Assembly: GCA_905221605.1 (NCBI GenBank) | Contig: CAJNDS010000696.1 | Coordinates: 62,501-87,769, forward strand | DNA length: 25,269 bases | From: Symbiodinium natans | Lineage: Eukaryota > Sar > Dinophyceae > Suessiales > Symbiodiniaceae | Direction of reading: 5' to 3' | In this document: piece after piece, positions 7,407-16,668 of the stretch | Layout of the letters: each line of letters opens with the position of its first letter | Position numbering within the stretch: the stretch's first letter is position 1 | The notes under the pieces: generated by a model | Seen by the model: the letters and a program-made list of their open reading frames with translations, nothing else | Database searches by the model: none | Told to the model about the DNA's origin: nothing | Position numbers and translations under genes: made by a program

Positions 7407-7519
7407 CTAGATTCTGAACCCTATGGGCCCTAAACCCTCAATTCTGAACCCTATAAGCCCCAAACTCTCAATTCTGAACCCTAAGCCCCAAACCCTGTCC
7501 CCCCCCCCCCCCCCCCCCC
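7407..7519 (-). repeat. Degenerate CCCTAAA units ending in C21
   Basis: Repeated ATTCTGAACCCTA / CCCCAAACCCT units (about 22 bp apart) lead into 21 consecutive C at 7499-7519. Confidence 0.8.
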
Positions 7520-7689
7520 GCCCAATGTACTACTTTGGGTTCTTGAGGTGCCTTTGGCGCCGGGAGCTGCGTTTTTGTTGGGGTGCTGTGGGCACCGTTC
7601 TCTTAACTTTGTGGGCTTTGAATGAGGGGGGGGGGGGGTTGGGGTTATGCTTTGGGGTGTAGGACTTAGGGTTTAGTCTTGGCCTTCTT

Positions 7690-7782
7690 ATGAGCTCTTC
7701 CTGGACTCTACCGTGTTTCTCGGCGATGCTGGCACTCCTGAGGAGTGTATGTGCATCGGTAGCTAGCCTGATAGACCGATGA
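7690..7782 (+). CDS. Candidate small ORF or exon, unrecognised
   Basis: ATG at 7690 opens 30 codons to TGA 7780-7782, with a hydrophobic, signal-like peptide (MSSSWTLPCFSAMLALLRSV). A second frame over the same DNA is also protein-like (ELFLDSTVFLGDAGTPEECM) and ends in TAG just after a GTAGCT donor-like site. Only one frame can be real. Confidence 0.25.
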   Translation: MSSSWTLPCFSAMLALLRSVCASVASLIDR

Positions 7783-7840
7783 GATCGGAAAGGCTTGAAA
7801 GGATACCAGTAGATAGATGAATGCAGTCAACACCTGGACG

Positions 7841-7859
7841 AGAGAGAGAGAGAGAGAGA
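7841..7859 (+). repeat. (GA)9 microsatellite
   Basis: A short GA dinucleotide run inside a purine-rich stretch (about 7835-8020) with AAACAAAACAAAAAAAG. Confidence 0.85.
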
Positions 7860-8024
7860 AGAAACAAACAATCAAAGAGCTGGAAATAGAGATGCGGGGA
7901 GCATGATATAATTAGGGCCGGAGAAAGAGGGAGAGACTATGTCAGGTGTTAGGATGCCACCTGCTCCAGAAAGAGACGCAAAACAAAACAAAAAAAGAGA
8001 GATAGCGCATCTACCCCACACGGA

Positions 8025-8095
8025 AACCCGAAACCCGAAACCCTAAACCCATCTAAACCCTAAACCCCAACCCCTAAACCCCCCCAAAATCCACC
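8025..8095 (-). repeat. CCCTAAA-like short array
   Basis: C-strand units with CCCGAAA and CCCCAAC variants. Confidence 0.8.
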
Positions 8096-8157
8096 TCAAA
8101 AATCCTGGCCGCACCTCGGGGGTAATTCAAGGCTCCAGGGCAGCTTCCCAAGAGCCG

Positions 8158-8253
8158 GTAGGGGCATTCTCGGCCCTTTCTGTTCGCCATGGACGTTGGG
8201 CTTTCTCCATGGAGGACCCTTCGGGTTCAGGGTTTCGGGGTTTGGCTTGGTAG
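8158..8253 (+). CDS. Candidate exon-like islet, unrecognised
   Basis: An open frame of 31 codons (contains SALSVRHGRWAFSMEDPS) between a CCCTAAA array and TTCAGGG-like sequence. It ends in TAG within the left arm of a fold-back. The acceptor is weak and no clear donor is visible. Confidence 0.18.
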   Translation, partial: VGAFSALSVRHGRWAFSMEDPSGSGFRGLAW

Positions 8254-8354
8254 CCTAGTGGTACCCTTTTTCCTGTGTTGGTTCAAGGTTCCCTGATAAA
8301 GTAGCCAACCACCAAAACAGGTGCCCTTACTAAGATAAAGTTACTGGGCTACCA
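8248..8354. repeat. 107-bp imperfect fold-back hairpin
   Basis: TGGTAGCCTAGT at 8248 pairs with ACTGGGCTACCA at 8343-8354, and CCTGTGTTGGTT pairs with CCAACCACCAAAACAGG. Confidence 0.65.
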
Positions 8355-8399
8355 TGTGGGGCTTAGGGCTTTGGGGCTCAATAGGGTTGAGGGGGGAAG

Positions 8400-8990
8400 G
8401 ACTCCCCAAGCCATAATATACCAAGAGTATCGCTGCACCTCAAAAAATGAATAGCTGTACTTCCACCATACCCATGAACTCAAGTAAATCTCCCTTTTGG
8501 ATCCCCTTTTTTGTTTGAGAGCAAATGAGCTGGGTGGTCTGTTTCCATGCTGAACTTGAAAGCCCAGACATGTTGGATTCAGGGAAATTGTACTGGGTTT
8601 AGGGTTCAGGTTGTACAGGGTTTCACGCAGGGGTCTTCGTCTTCACCCATACATTCCCTCTATTATCGCGGTAGAGTCGAGTTATAATGCAAACTGACCT
8701 ATGTCCACGTTGCCCAGAGCCCTTTTTCTAATTGAGCAGGCTCTTGTATCACAACTTGCAGGGCCTTTGTGAGTTTAGTGAGTTAGTTACAAGGGTTCTT
8801 AGTCTGGGCCGTTGATTTTTGAGCTTACCCCTCAAATACACCATACAACCCAAATGCCCCTACTTGGGAATCCTGTATGTAGGATTGAAAGGTCAGGAAC
8901 CACATGAGGGTGAGTAGGCCTGTTGAGGGCTTTTCGGCCGGGAAGGTTTACAAGCACCGCATACCCTAACCTCTACACACCCTCCATACT
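8400..8990. other. Unique sequence without a recognisable gene
   Basis: About 590 bp of mostly unique sequence with isolated TTTAGGG-like words near 8596-8625. No convincing exon, RNA or inverted repeat beyond short imperfect pairings near 8710-8820. Confidence 0.4.
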
Positions 8991-8994
8991 TTCA

Positions 8995-9112
8995 ACCCTC
9001 GACGCCCCAAACCCTAAACCCTAAACCCCAAACCCTAAACCCTAAACCCTAAACCCTCCAGGCCCTAAACCCACTAAGTCCATTCAACCCTCAACCTTAG
9101 ACCCGAAGCCCT
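8995..9112 (-). repeat. CCCTAAA array
   Basis: C-strand units with CCCCAAA variants, running into two long C homopolymers. Confidence 0.88.
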
Positions 9113-9117
9113 ATCGA

Positions 9118-9178
9118 CCCCCCCCCCCCCCCCCCCCCCAATGGTATCTCCCTCATGGTAACCCCCCCCCCCCCCCCC
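9118..9178 (+). repeat. C22 and C17 homopolymers
   Basis: C22 at 9118-9139 and C17 at 9162-9178 are separated by a 22-base spacer containing TGGTA on both sides (AATGGTATC / CATGGTAAC), so they may be a local duplication. Confidence 0.85.
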
Positions 9179-9182
9179 GCCC

Positions 9183-9565
9183 AAACTCTGCCTGTTAACC
9201 CTAAAACCACCACGGACCACGGGGGGGTACAGAGAAGCCTCAGCCTAAACCCCAAACCCTGAACCCTGAGCTCTAAAACTTAAACCCACCAATGAACGAC
9301 AGGAGGGAGAAGGGTAAACCCGAAACCGTTGCCGCTTTAACCCTGAACCGTCAACCCAGCACGAACCACAAAAAAGAGAGGGGAAACCGTAAACCTACCA
9401 ACCTACCTTTACCCCAAACCTTGAACCCTAATCAAACTCTAAACCCACAGTGAACCAATGGACCAGAGTGAAAATCCTGAACCCTACAGCTCTGAACCCA
9501 AAAGTCTAATCCCAAAACCCAAACCCTAACCCCTAAACCCTAAACCCATGAACCACAGACCATGA
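9183..9565 (-). repeat. Degenerate CCCTAAA tract
   Basis: About 380 bp of decayed C-strand units interspersed with AACCACnnnGAACCA-like words. It ends in CATGAACCACAGC next to a G13 run at 9574-9586, the left border of the satellite mosaic. Confidence 0.8.
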
Positions 9566-9592
9566 ACCACAGCGGGGGGGGGGGGGTGTGCA

Positions 9593-9700
9593 GCTTAAAT
9601 AGGGTCTATTTGGAAGCTGGGAATCGTATTTACAAGAGGAAAACAGGCCCCAAAACGTATACTTATTCACAAGAGCCATGTTCCAAATAGACCCTATTTT
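9593..9700. repeat. Boundary hairpin with 30-bp boundary motif, copy 1
   Basis: It begins with the 30-bp boundary motif (9593-9622; core AATAGGGTCTATTTGG). Within it, 9596-9615 pairs with 9681-9700 at 19 of 20 bases, giving a ~105-bp hairpin. An almost identical copy is at 11825-11932. Confidence 0.8.
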
Positions 9701-9719
9701 AGGTCCTGTAGGGTTGCAC

Positions 9720-10365
9720 AGACAGAATTTAATTCATTAAATTGCTTAATTTCCACTTTCCCCCTGGAATTTAATGAATTTAATGAATTAATTCAATTAA
9801 TTAATATTATTTCCAAAGGGGGGGTGGAATTAATTGAACTAGTTGAATTAATTGAATTAATTGAATTAATTGAATTAATTGAACCCCCCCTTTGGAAATA
9901 AAAGAATTAATTGAATTAATTGAATTAATTGAATTAATTGAATTAATTGAATTAATTGAATTAATTGAATTAATTGAATTAATTGAATTAATTGAATTAA
10001 TTGAATTAATTGAATTAATTGAATTAATTGAATTAATTTGGAATTAATTCAATTAATTCCATTAATTCCACCTCCCCTTTGGAAATAAATTAATTAATTG
10101 AATTAATTGAATTAGTTGAATTATTTCGATTAATTCAATTAATTCAATTAATTCATTTATTTCCAAATGGGGGGGATTCCCCAGCCCCCACCCCTCCCCC
10201 CCCTTTGGAAATAAATGAATTAATTGAATTAATTCATTTATTTCCAAAGGGGGGGTGGAATTAATTGAATTAATTTAATTAATTGAATTAATTCAATTAA
10301 TTCAATTAATTCATTTAATTCATTTATTTCCAAATGGGGGGGATTCCCCAGACCCCACCCCCCCA
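9720..10365. repeat. GAATTAATT 9-bp satellite, block 1
   Basis: Tandem GAATTAATT units switch to the reverse complement (AATTAATTC) several times. The switches are punctuated by linkers of the form TTTGGAAATAAATG or its reverse beside G7 or C7 runs. The longest uninterrupted run is about 9905-10035. Glu-Leu-Ile and Gln-Leu-Ile open frames are repeat translations. Confidence 0.92.
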
Positions 10366-11086
10366 GCTCGATTTGGCCAAATTTTGCCCGGAGGCTGCCC
10401 GGCAAAATTTGGCCAAATCGAGCCGCGCCTTTCTGGAGGCCCGAAATTATTTAAACTATCGCGGCTCGATTTGGCCAAATTTTGCCGGGCATCCTCCGGG
10501 CAAAATTTGGCCAAATCGAGCCACGCATTTCTCATCGCATACGAAGGGCAGCCCGATTTGGCCAAATTTTGCCCGGAAGCTGCCCGGCAAAATTTGGCCA
10601 AATCGAGCCGCGATAGTTTAAAAATTTCGGGCCTTCAGAAAGGCGCGGCTCGATTTGGCCAAATTTTGCCCGGAGGCTGCCCGGCAAAATCTGGCCAAAT
10701 CGAGCCGCGCATTTCTCATCGCGTTCGACGAGCAGCCCGATTTGGCCAAATTTTGCCCGCAGACTGCCCGGCAAAATTTGGCCAAATCGAGCCGCGCCTT
10801 TCTGGAGGCCCGAAAATATTTAAACTATCGCGGCTCGATTTGGCCAAATTTTGCCGGGAAGTCTGCGGGCAAAATTTGGCCAAATCGGGCTGCTCGTCGT
10901 ACGCGCTGAGAAATGCGCGGCTCGATTTGGCCAAATTTTGCCGGGCAGCCTCCGGGCAAAATTTGGCCAAATCGAGCCGCGCATTTCTCATGGCATACGA
11001 AGAACAGCCCGATTTGGCCAAATTTTGCCCGCAGGCTGCCCGGCAAAATTTGGCCAAATCGAGCCGCGATAGTTTAAATAATTTCG
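10366..11086. repeat. Palindromic module cluster 1, eight modules
   Basis: Eight ~59-bp hairpin modules start at 10366, 10463, 10551, 10647, 10735, 10832, 10919 and 11007. Each has two arms carrying ATTTGGCCAAAT, itself a perfect palindrome, around a GC-rich loop. They are separated by two spacer types: A (~37 bp, GAAATTATTTAAACTATCG) and B (28 bp, CATTTCTCATCGCATACGA), each occurring in both orientations. The order is A, B, A', B, A, B', B, then truncated A'. All frames are nearly stop-free, so long open frames here are not genes. Confidence 0.9.
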
Positions 11087-11817
11087 TTCAATTAGTTCAT
11101 TCATTTCCAAATGGGGGGGGATTCCCCAGCCCCCACCCCCCCCCTTTGGAAATAAATGAATTAATTGAATTAATTGAATTAATTGAATTAATTGAATTAA
11201 TTGAATTAATTGAATTAATTCAATTCATTCATTTATTTCCAAAGGGGGGGGTGGAATTAATTGAATTAATTGAATTAATTGAATTAATTGAATTAATTGA
11301 ATTGATTCAATTAGTTCAATTAATTCAATTAATTCAATTATTTCCAAATGGGGGGATTCCCCAGCCCCCACCCCTCCCCCCCCTTTGGAAATAAATGAAT
11401 TAATTGAATTAATTGAAATAATTGAATTAATTCAATTAATTCAATTAATTCAATTAATTCCACCTCCCCTTTGGAAATAAATGAATTAATTGAATTAATT
11501 GAAATTCAATTAATTCAATTAATTCAATTAATTCATTTATTTCCAAAGGGGGGGGGGGTGGGGGCTGGGGAATCCCCCCATTTGGAAATAAATGAATTAA
11601 TTGAATTAATTGAATTAATTGAAATAATTGAATTAATTCAATTAATTCAATTAATTCCACCTCCCCTTTGGAAATAAATGAATTAATTGAATTAATTGAA
11701 TTAATTGAATTAATTCAATTAATTCAATTAATTCAATTAATTCAATTAATTCAATTAATTCAATTAATTCAATTAATTCAATTAATTCATTTATTTCCAA
11801 AGGGGGGGGGTGGGGGC
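11087..11817. repeat. GAATTAATT 9-bp satellite, block 2
   Basis: Again strand-switching GAATTAATT/AATTAATTC runs. The linkers include ATGGGGGGATTCCCCAGC followed by C-rich sequence and TTTGGAAATAAATG. It ends in G9TGGGGGCGTG next to the second boundary hairpin. Confidence 0.92.
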
Positions 11818-11953
11818 GTGTGCAGCTTAAATAGGGTCTATTTGGAAGCTGGGAATCGTATTTACAAGAGGAAAACAGGCCCAAAAACGTATACTTATTC
11901 ACAAGAGCCATGTTCCAAATAGACCCTATTTTAGGTCCTGTAGGGTTGCACAG

Positions 11954-12683
11954 ACAGAATTTAATTCATTAAATTCCTTAATTTCCACTTTCCCCCTGGA
12001 ATTTAATGAATTTAATGAATTAATTCAATTAATTGATTTATTTCCAAAGGGGGGGTGGAATTAATTGAACTAGTTGAATAAATTGAATTAATTGAATTAA
12101 TTGAACCCCCCCCTTTGGAAATAAAAGAATCAATTGAATTAATTGAATTAATTGAATTAATTGAATTAATTGAATTAATTGAATGAAATGAATTAATTGA
12201 ATTAATTGAATTAATTGAATTAATTGAATTAATTGAATTAATTGAATTAATTGAATTAATTGAATGAATGGAATTAATTGAATTAATTGAATTAATTGAA
12301 TTAATTGAATTAATTGGAATTAATTCAATTAATTCCATTAATTCCACCTCCCCTTTGGAAATAAATTAATTAATTGAATTAATTCAATTAGTTGAATTAT
12401 TTCGATTAATTCAATTAATTCAATTAATTCATTTATTTCCAAATGGGGGGGATTCCCCAGCCCCCACCCCTCCCCCCCCTTTGGAAATAAATTAATTAAT
12501 TGAATTAATTGAATTAATTGAATTAATTCAATTAATTCAATTAATTCAATTAATTCAATTAATTAAGGGGGGGTGGAATTAATTGAATTAATTTAATTAA
12601 TTGAATTAATTCAATTAATTCAATTAATTCAATTAATTCATTTATTTCCAAATGGGGGGGATTCCCCAGACCCCACCCCCCCA
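11954..12683. repeat. GAATTAATT 9-bp satellite, block 3
   Basis: Strand-switching 9-bp satellite equivalent to block 1, with a few GAATGAAATGAATT and GAATGAATGG interruptions. Confidence 0.92.
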
Positions 12684-13132
12684 GCTCGATTTGGCCAAAT
12701 TTTGCCCGGAGGCTGCCCGGCAAAATTTGGCCAAATCGAGCCGCGCCTTTCTGGAGGCCCGAAATTTTTTAAACTATCGCGGCTCGATTTGGCCAAATTT
12801 TGCCGGGCAGCCTCCGGGCAAAATTTGGCCAAATCGAGCCACGCATTTCTCATCGCATACGAAGGGCAGCCCGATTTGGCCAAATTTTGCCCGGAAGCTG
12901 CCCGGCAAAATTTGGCCAAATCGAGCCGCGATAGTTTAGAAATTTCGGGCCTTCAGAAAGGCGCGGCTCGATTTGGCCAAATTTTGCCCGGAGGCTGCCC
13001 GGCAAAATTTGGCCAAATCGAGCCGCGCATTTCTCATCGCGTTCGACGAGCAGCCCGATTTGGCCAAATTTTGCCCGCAGACTGTTCGGCAAAATCTGGC
13101 CAAATCGAGCCGCGATAGTTTAAATAATTTCG
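12684..13132. repeat. Palindromic module cluster 2, five modules
   Basis: Modules start at 12684, 12781, 12869, 12965 and 13053. The first four match modules 1-4 of cluster 1. The fifth begins like module 5 but is followed by the truncated A' spacer that follows module 8 in cluster 1. That is the outcome expected from deletion of three modules (272 bp) by recombination between homologous modules. Confidence 0.9.
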
Positions 13133-13372
13133 TTCAATTAGTTCATTCATTTCCAAATGGGGGGGATTCCCCAGCCCCCACCCCCCCCCCTTTGGAAATA
13201 AATGAATTAATTGAATTAATTGAATTAATTGAATTAATTCAATTAATTCATTTATTTCCAAAGGGGGGGGTGGAATTAATTGAATTAATTGAATTAATTC
13301 AATTATTTCAATTAATTCAATTAATTCATTTATTTCCAAATGGGGGGTGGGGGCTGGGGCATCCTCCTCCCC
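13133..13372. repeat. GAATTAATT 9-bp satellite, block 4
   Basis: The last strand-switching 9-bp block. It ends in a G6TGGGGGCTGGGG linker that runs directly into the 31-bp satellite. Confidence 0.9.
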
Positions 13373-13722
13373 CCAATACTAAACCACGAGCCCGGGCCTC
13401 CCCCAATATAAATCACGAGCCCGGGCCTCCCCCCAATACTAAATTACGAGCCCGGGCCTTCCCGCAATACTAAATCACGAGCCCGGGCCTCCCCCCAATA
13501 CTAAATCACGAGCCCGGGCTAAATCACGAGCCCGGCCTCCAAATTACGAGGCCGGGCCTCCCCCCAATACTAAATCACGAGCCCGGGCCTCCCCCCAATA
13601 CTAAATCACGAGCCCGGGCTCCCGCAATACTAAATCACGAGCCCGGGCCTCCCCCCAATACTAATTTACGAGCCCGGGCCTCCTCCCAATACTAAATCAC
13701 GAGCCCTCCTCCCCCCAATACT
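13373..13722 (+). repeat. 31-bp satellite, 12 copies
   Basis: The unit contains AATACTAAATCACGAGCCC followed by GGGCCTCCCCCC, with a period of 31 bp in the regular part. The GAGCCCGGGCCTC part is a near-palindrome with a CCCGGG core. Copies six and seven are shortened by internal deletion. Confidence 0.92.
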
Positions 13723-15757
13723 AGGGCACAGTTTTTGCTCCAAAAAGTGACATCGCAAGCCCTGGTCCCTAAGATTTTGAGCTCATTTCTTGCCCCAAAG
13801 AGTAACATCGCAAGCCCTGGTCCCTAAGATTTTGGGCTCATTTCTTGCCCCAAAGAGTAACATCGCAAGCCCTGGTCCCTATTATTTGGGGCCCAGTTTT
13901 TGCTCCAAAGAGTCAAATCGCAAGCCCTGGTCCCTAAGATTTTGGACTCAGTTTTTTGCTCCAAAGCAAGCCCTGGTCCTTAAGATTTTGGGCTCATTTC
14001 TTGCTCCGAAGAGTCAAATCGCAAGCCCTGGCCCCGAAGATTTCGGGTTCAATTTTTGCTCCACAGAGTCAAACCGCAAGCCCTGGCCCCTAAGATTTGG
14101 GGCACAGTTTTTGCTCCAAAGGGTCAAATCGCAAGCCCTGCTCCCTAAGATATTGGGCTCATTTCTTGCCCAAAAGAGTGACATCGCAAGCCCTGGTCCC
14201 TAAGATCTTGGGCCCAGTTGCTCCAAAGAGTCAAATCGCAAGCCCTGGTCCCTAAGATTTTGGGCCCAGTTTTTGCTCCAAAGGGTCAAATCGCAAGCCC
14301 TGGTCCCTAAGATTTTGGGTTCAATCTTTGCTCCAAAGAGTAACATCGCAAGCCCTGGTCCCTAAGATTTGGGGCCCAGTTTTTGCTCCGAAGAGTCAAA
14401 TCGCAAGCCCTGGTCCCTAAGATTTTGGGTTCAATTTTTGCTCCAAAGAGTGACATCGCAAGCTCTGGTCCCTAAGATTGGGGGCCCAGTTTTTGCTCCA
14501 AAGAGTGACATCGCAAGTCCTGGTCCCTAAGATTTTGGGTTCATTTTTTGCTCCAAAGAGTGACATCGCAAGCCCTGGTCCCTAAGATTTGGGGCCCAGT
14601 TTTTGCTCCAAAGAGTAACATCGCAAGCCCTGGTCCCTAAGATTTTGGGTTCATTTTTGCTCCAAAGAGTGACATCGCAAGCCCTGGTCCCTAAGATTTG
14701 GGCCCCAGTTTTTGCTCCAAAGAGTGACATCGCAAGTCCTGGTCCCTAAGATTTTGGGTTCAATTTTTGCTCCAAAGAGTGACATCGCAAGCCCTGGTCC
14801 TTAAGATTTTGGGTTCGTTTTTTGCTCCAAAGAGTGACATCGCAAGCCCTGGTCCCTAAGATTTGGGCCCCAGTTTTTGCTCCAAAGAGTCAAATCGCAA
14901 GCCCTGGTCCCTAAGATTTTGGGTTTATTTTTTTCTCCAAAGAGTGACATCGCAAGCCCTGGTCCCTAAGATCTTGGGTTCGATTTTTGCTCCAAAGAGT
15001 CAAATCGCAAGCCCTGGTCCCTAAGATTTTGGGCTCAATTTTTGCTCCAAAGAGTCAAATCGCAGGCCCTGGTCCCTAAGATTTTGCGTTCATTGTTGCT
15101 CCAAAGAGTGACATCGCAAGCCCTGGTCCCTAAGATCTTGGGCCCAGTTTTTGCTCCGAAGAGTCAAATCGCAAGCCCTGGTCCCTAAGATTTTGGGTTC
15201 GATTTTTGCTCCAAAGAGTCAAATCGCAAGCCCTGGTCCCTAAGATTTGGGGCCCAGTTTTTGCTCCAAAGAGTCAAATCGCAAGCCCTGGTCCCTAAGA
15301 TTTTGGGTTCATTTTTTGCTCCAAAGAGTGACATCGCAAGCCCTTGTCCCTAAGATTTTGGGCCCAGTTTTTGGTTCAAAGAGTCAAATCGCAAGCCCTG
15401 GTCCCTAAGATTTTGGGCTCAATTTTTGCTCCAAAGAGTCAAACCGCAAGCCCTGGTCCCTAAGATTTGGGGCCCAGTTTTTGCTCCAAAGAGTCAAATC
15501 GCAAACCCTGCTCCCTAAGATTTTGGGCCCAGTTTTTGCTCCAAACAGTCAAATCGCAAGCCCTGGTCCCTAAGACTTTGGGTTCAATTTTGCTCCAAAG
15601 AGTGACATCGCAAGCCCTGGTCCCTAAGATTTGGGGCCCAGTTTTTGCGCCAAAGAGTAAAATCGCAAGCCCTGGTCCCTTAGATTTTTGGGTCGATTTT
15701 TGCTCCAAAGAGTCAGATCGCAAGCCCTGGTCCTAAAATGTTGGGCTCAATTTTTGC
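13723..15757 (+). repeat. ~55-bp satellite, 37 copies
   Basis: The unit includes ATCGCAAGCCCTGGTCCC, TAAGATTTTGGG, then either CCCAGTTTTTGCTCC or TTCAATTTTTGCTCC, and CAAAGAGT. Spacing is mostly 54-56 bp. The two unit types (GGGCCCAG and GGGTTCA) often alternate, most regularly between 14310 and 14740, giving a partial ~110-bp higher-order period. Open frames on both strands are repeat translations. Direct abutment without spacers excludes CRISPR. Confidence 0.94.
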
Positions 15758-15759
15758 TT

Positions 15760-16412
15760 TTCCCTTCTCTTCTGCTTCCTTTTAACTGATAAAACACAAG
15801 AAAGGAACTCATATGATAAAGCAGTGGAAAGGTAAGCAGAGGGTGACTCCTTGCGCGTGAGCCTTTCCATAATACTCCATCATATTCATCCTCTCGGCCT
15901 ATCTCTTCTGTTCCTTTCCTTACTCTTCTCCTTCTCATAGTTCTTCCTTTTTGTTTTTCTCATTTCGAAAAGAAAGAGGGAAGGGAGAAACAAGGGAGAG
16001 AGAATAGATAAAGAAGAGTGCCATCTTCTCTGCGCCTTGTTTTGTCTCTCCCTCTTCTCTATTCATCTGTCTTCTATTCTCTTCCTTGCTCTTCCCATTA
16101 AATATGCAATCCTTGGTATCTCTCCTCTCTCCTTCTCTCTTCCTCCAACAGATGTGCTTTTGGATCGTTTTCTGCATCTTCAAGCGAGAAAAAAGGACAC
16201 AGACTGCGATTAAAAGGGACGCCCATGTTGGATTGGCAGCAAGCCCAGCTGATGCTCATGATTCTCTCTCTTTCCCTACACATGGGCGATGGAACGGGTG
16301 TCCTTTTCAATCGTTTTCTGCATCTTCAAGAGAAACAGGGACACCCCACAAGAAGGAAAAGCAACATAAGAGATAGGGAGGGAAATTGACCCTTTCCTCT
16401 CTTCTTATCTGC
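15760..16412 (+). repeat. Pyrimidine-rich long repeat, copy 1
   Basis: About 650 bp, CT-rich, with landmarks TTTTAACTGATAAAACACAA, TTTCTCATTTCGAAAAGAAA, TCTTCCCATTAAATATGCAA and CCAACAGATGTGCTTTTGG. It is repeated at 16669-17313 with an offset of 905 bp at the start and 876 bp later; copy 2 lacks about 29 bases. The open frames do not stay conserved across copies, which argues against a gene. Confidence 0.88.
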
Positions 16413-16668
16413 TATTTTTCTTATTCGCTTCAAAAAGCAACATAAGGGAAAGGGGATTTCCTGAAGAGGAGAGAGGGAACCTATCTGTGAAAAGCAAGAA
16501 TGGTTTTTTCTAGTTCGAAAGGGAATAGGGAGAGACAAGGGAGAGATGATATGTACAGCTTTGCGCCTTATTTTGTGATTCCGTCTCCTTGCTTCCTGTC
16601 TCTTCTATTCCTTGCAGCACGCTTCGGGAAACGTAGCATCCTTTTCCTCTCTCACTTCCCGTTCCCTT
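16413..16668 (+). repeat. Pyrimidine-rich linker with diverged repeat unit
   Basis: This CT-rich sequence carries GCGCCTTATTTTGTGATTCC and TCCTCTCTCACTTCC motifs that match parts of the long repeats at 16030 and 17890. It looks like an older, diverged unit. Confidence 0.6.

Larger units (their letters stand above)
9593..11824 (+). repeat. Tandem duplication unit 1 (~2.2 kb)
   Basis: Order: boundary hairpin, GAATTAATT satellite, eight-module palindrome cluster, satellite again. It is repeated in the same order at 11825-13370. The offset is 2232 bp at the hairpin and 2318 bp at the first palindromic module, the difference being satellite length changes. Confidence 0.8.
11825..13372 (+). repeat. 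Tandem duplication unit 2 (~1.55 kb)
   Basis: It repeats unit 1 in order from boundary hairpin (11825-11932) through satellite and palindrome cluster. It is shorter because the cluster has five modules instead of eight. It ends at the 31-bp satellite. Confidence 0.8.

Noticed and set aside
8241-8292. tRNA-like A box (TAGCCTAGTGG) and B-box-like GGTTCAAGG
   Set aside because: The two boxes are only about 29 bases apart, too close for a tRNA. No acceptor stem forms, and the sequence is explained by a fold-back hairpin.
10384-11394. A 336-codon open frame, the longest in the window
   Set aside because: It runs through the palindromic modules and into the 9-bp satellite. Five other frames over the same DNA are nearly as open and give the same peptide words, as expected from stop-free palindromic repeats. 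No non-repeat domain is present.
9720-13372. Multiple frames rich in Glu-Leu-Ile, Gln-Leu-Ile or Asn-Ser-Ile
   Set aside because: They are translations of the 9-bp GAATTAATT unit, whose length is a multiple of three and which lacks stops in most frames.
13790-14203. A 137-codon frame with a recurring ~18-residue peptide
   Set aside because: It follows the 55-bp satellite, changes frame with each unit-length change, and is mirrored by minus-strand frames.
13373-15757. Regular repeat arrays that could suggest CRISPR
   Set aside because: Units abut directly with no unique spacers, drift in sequence, and lie in eukaryotic satellite DNA without cas genes.
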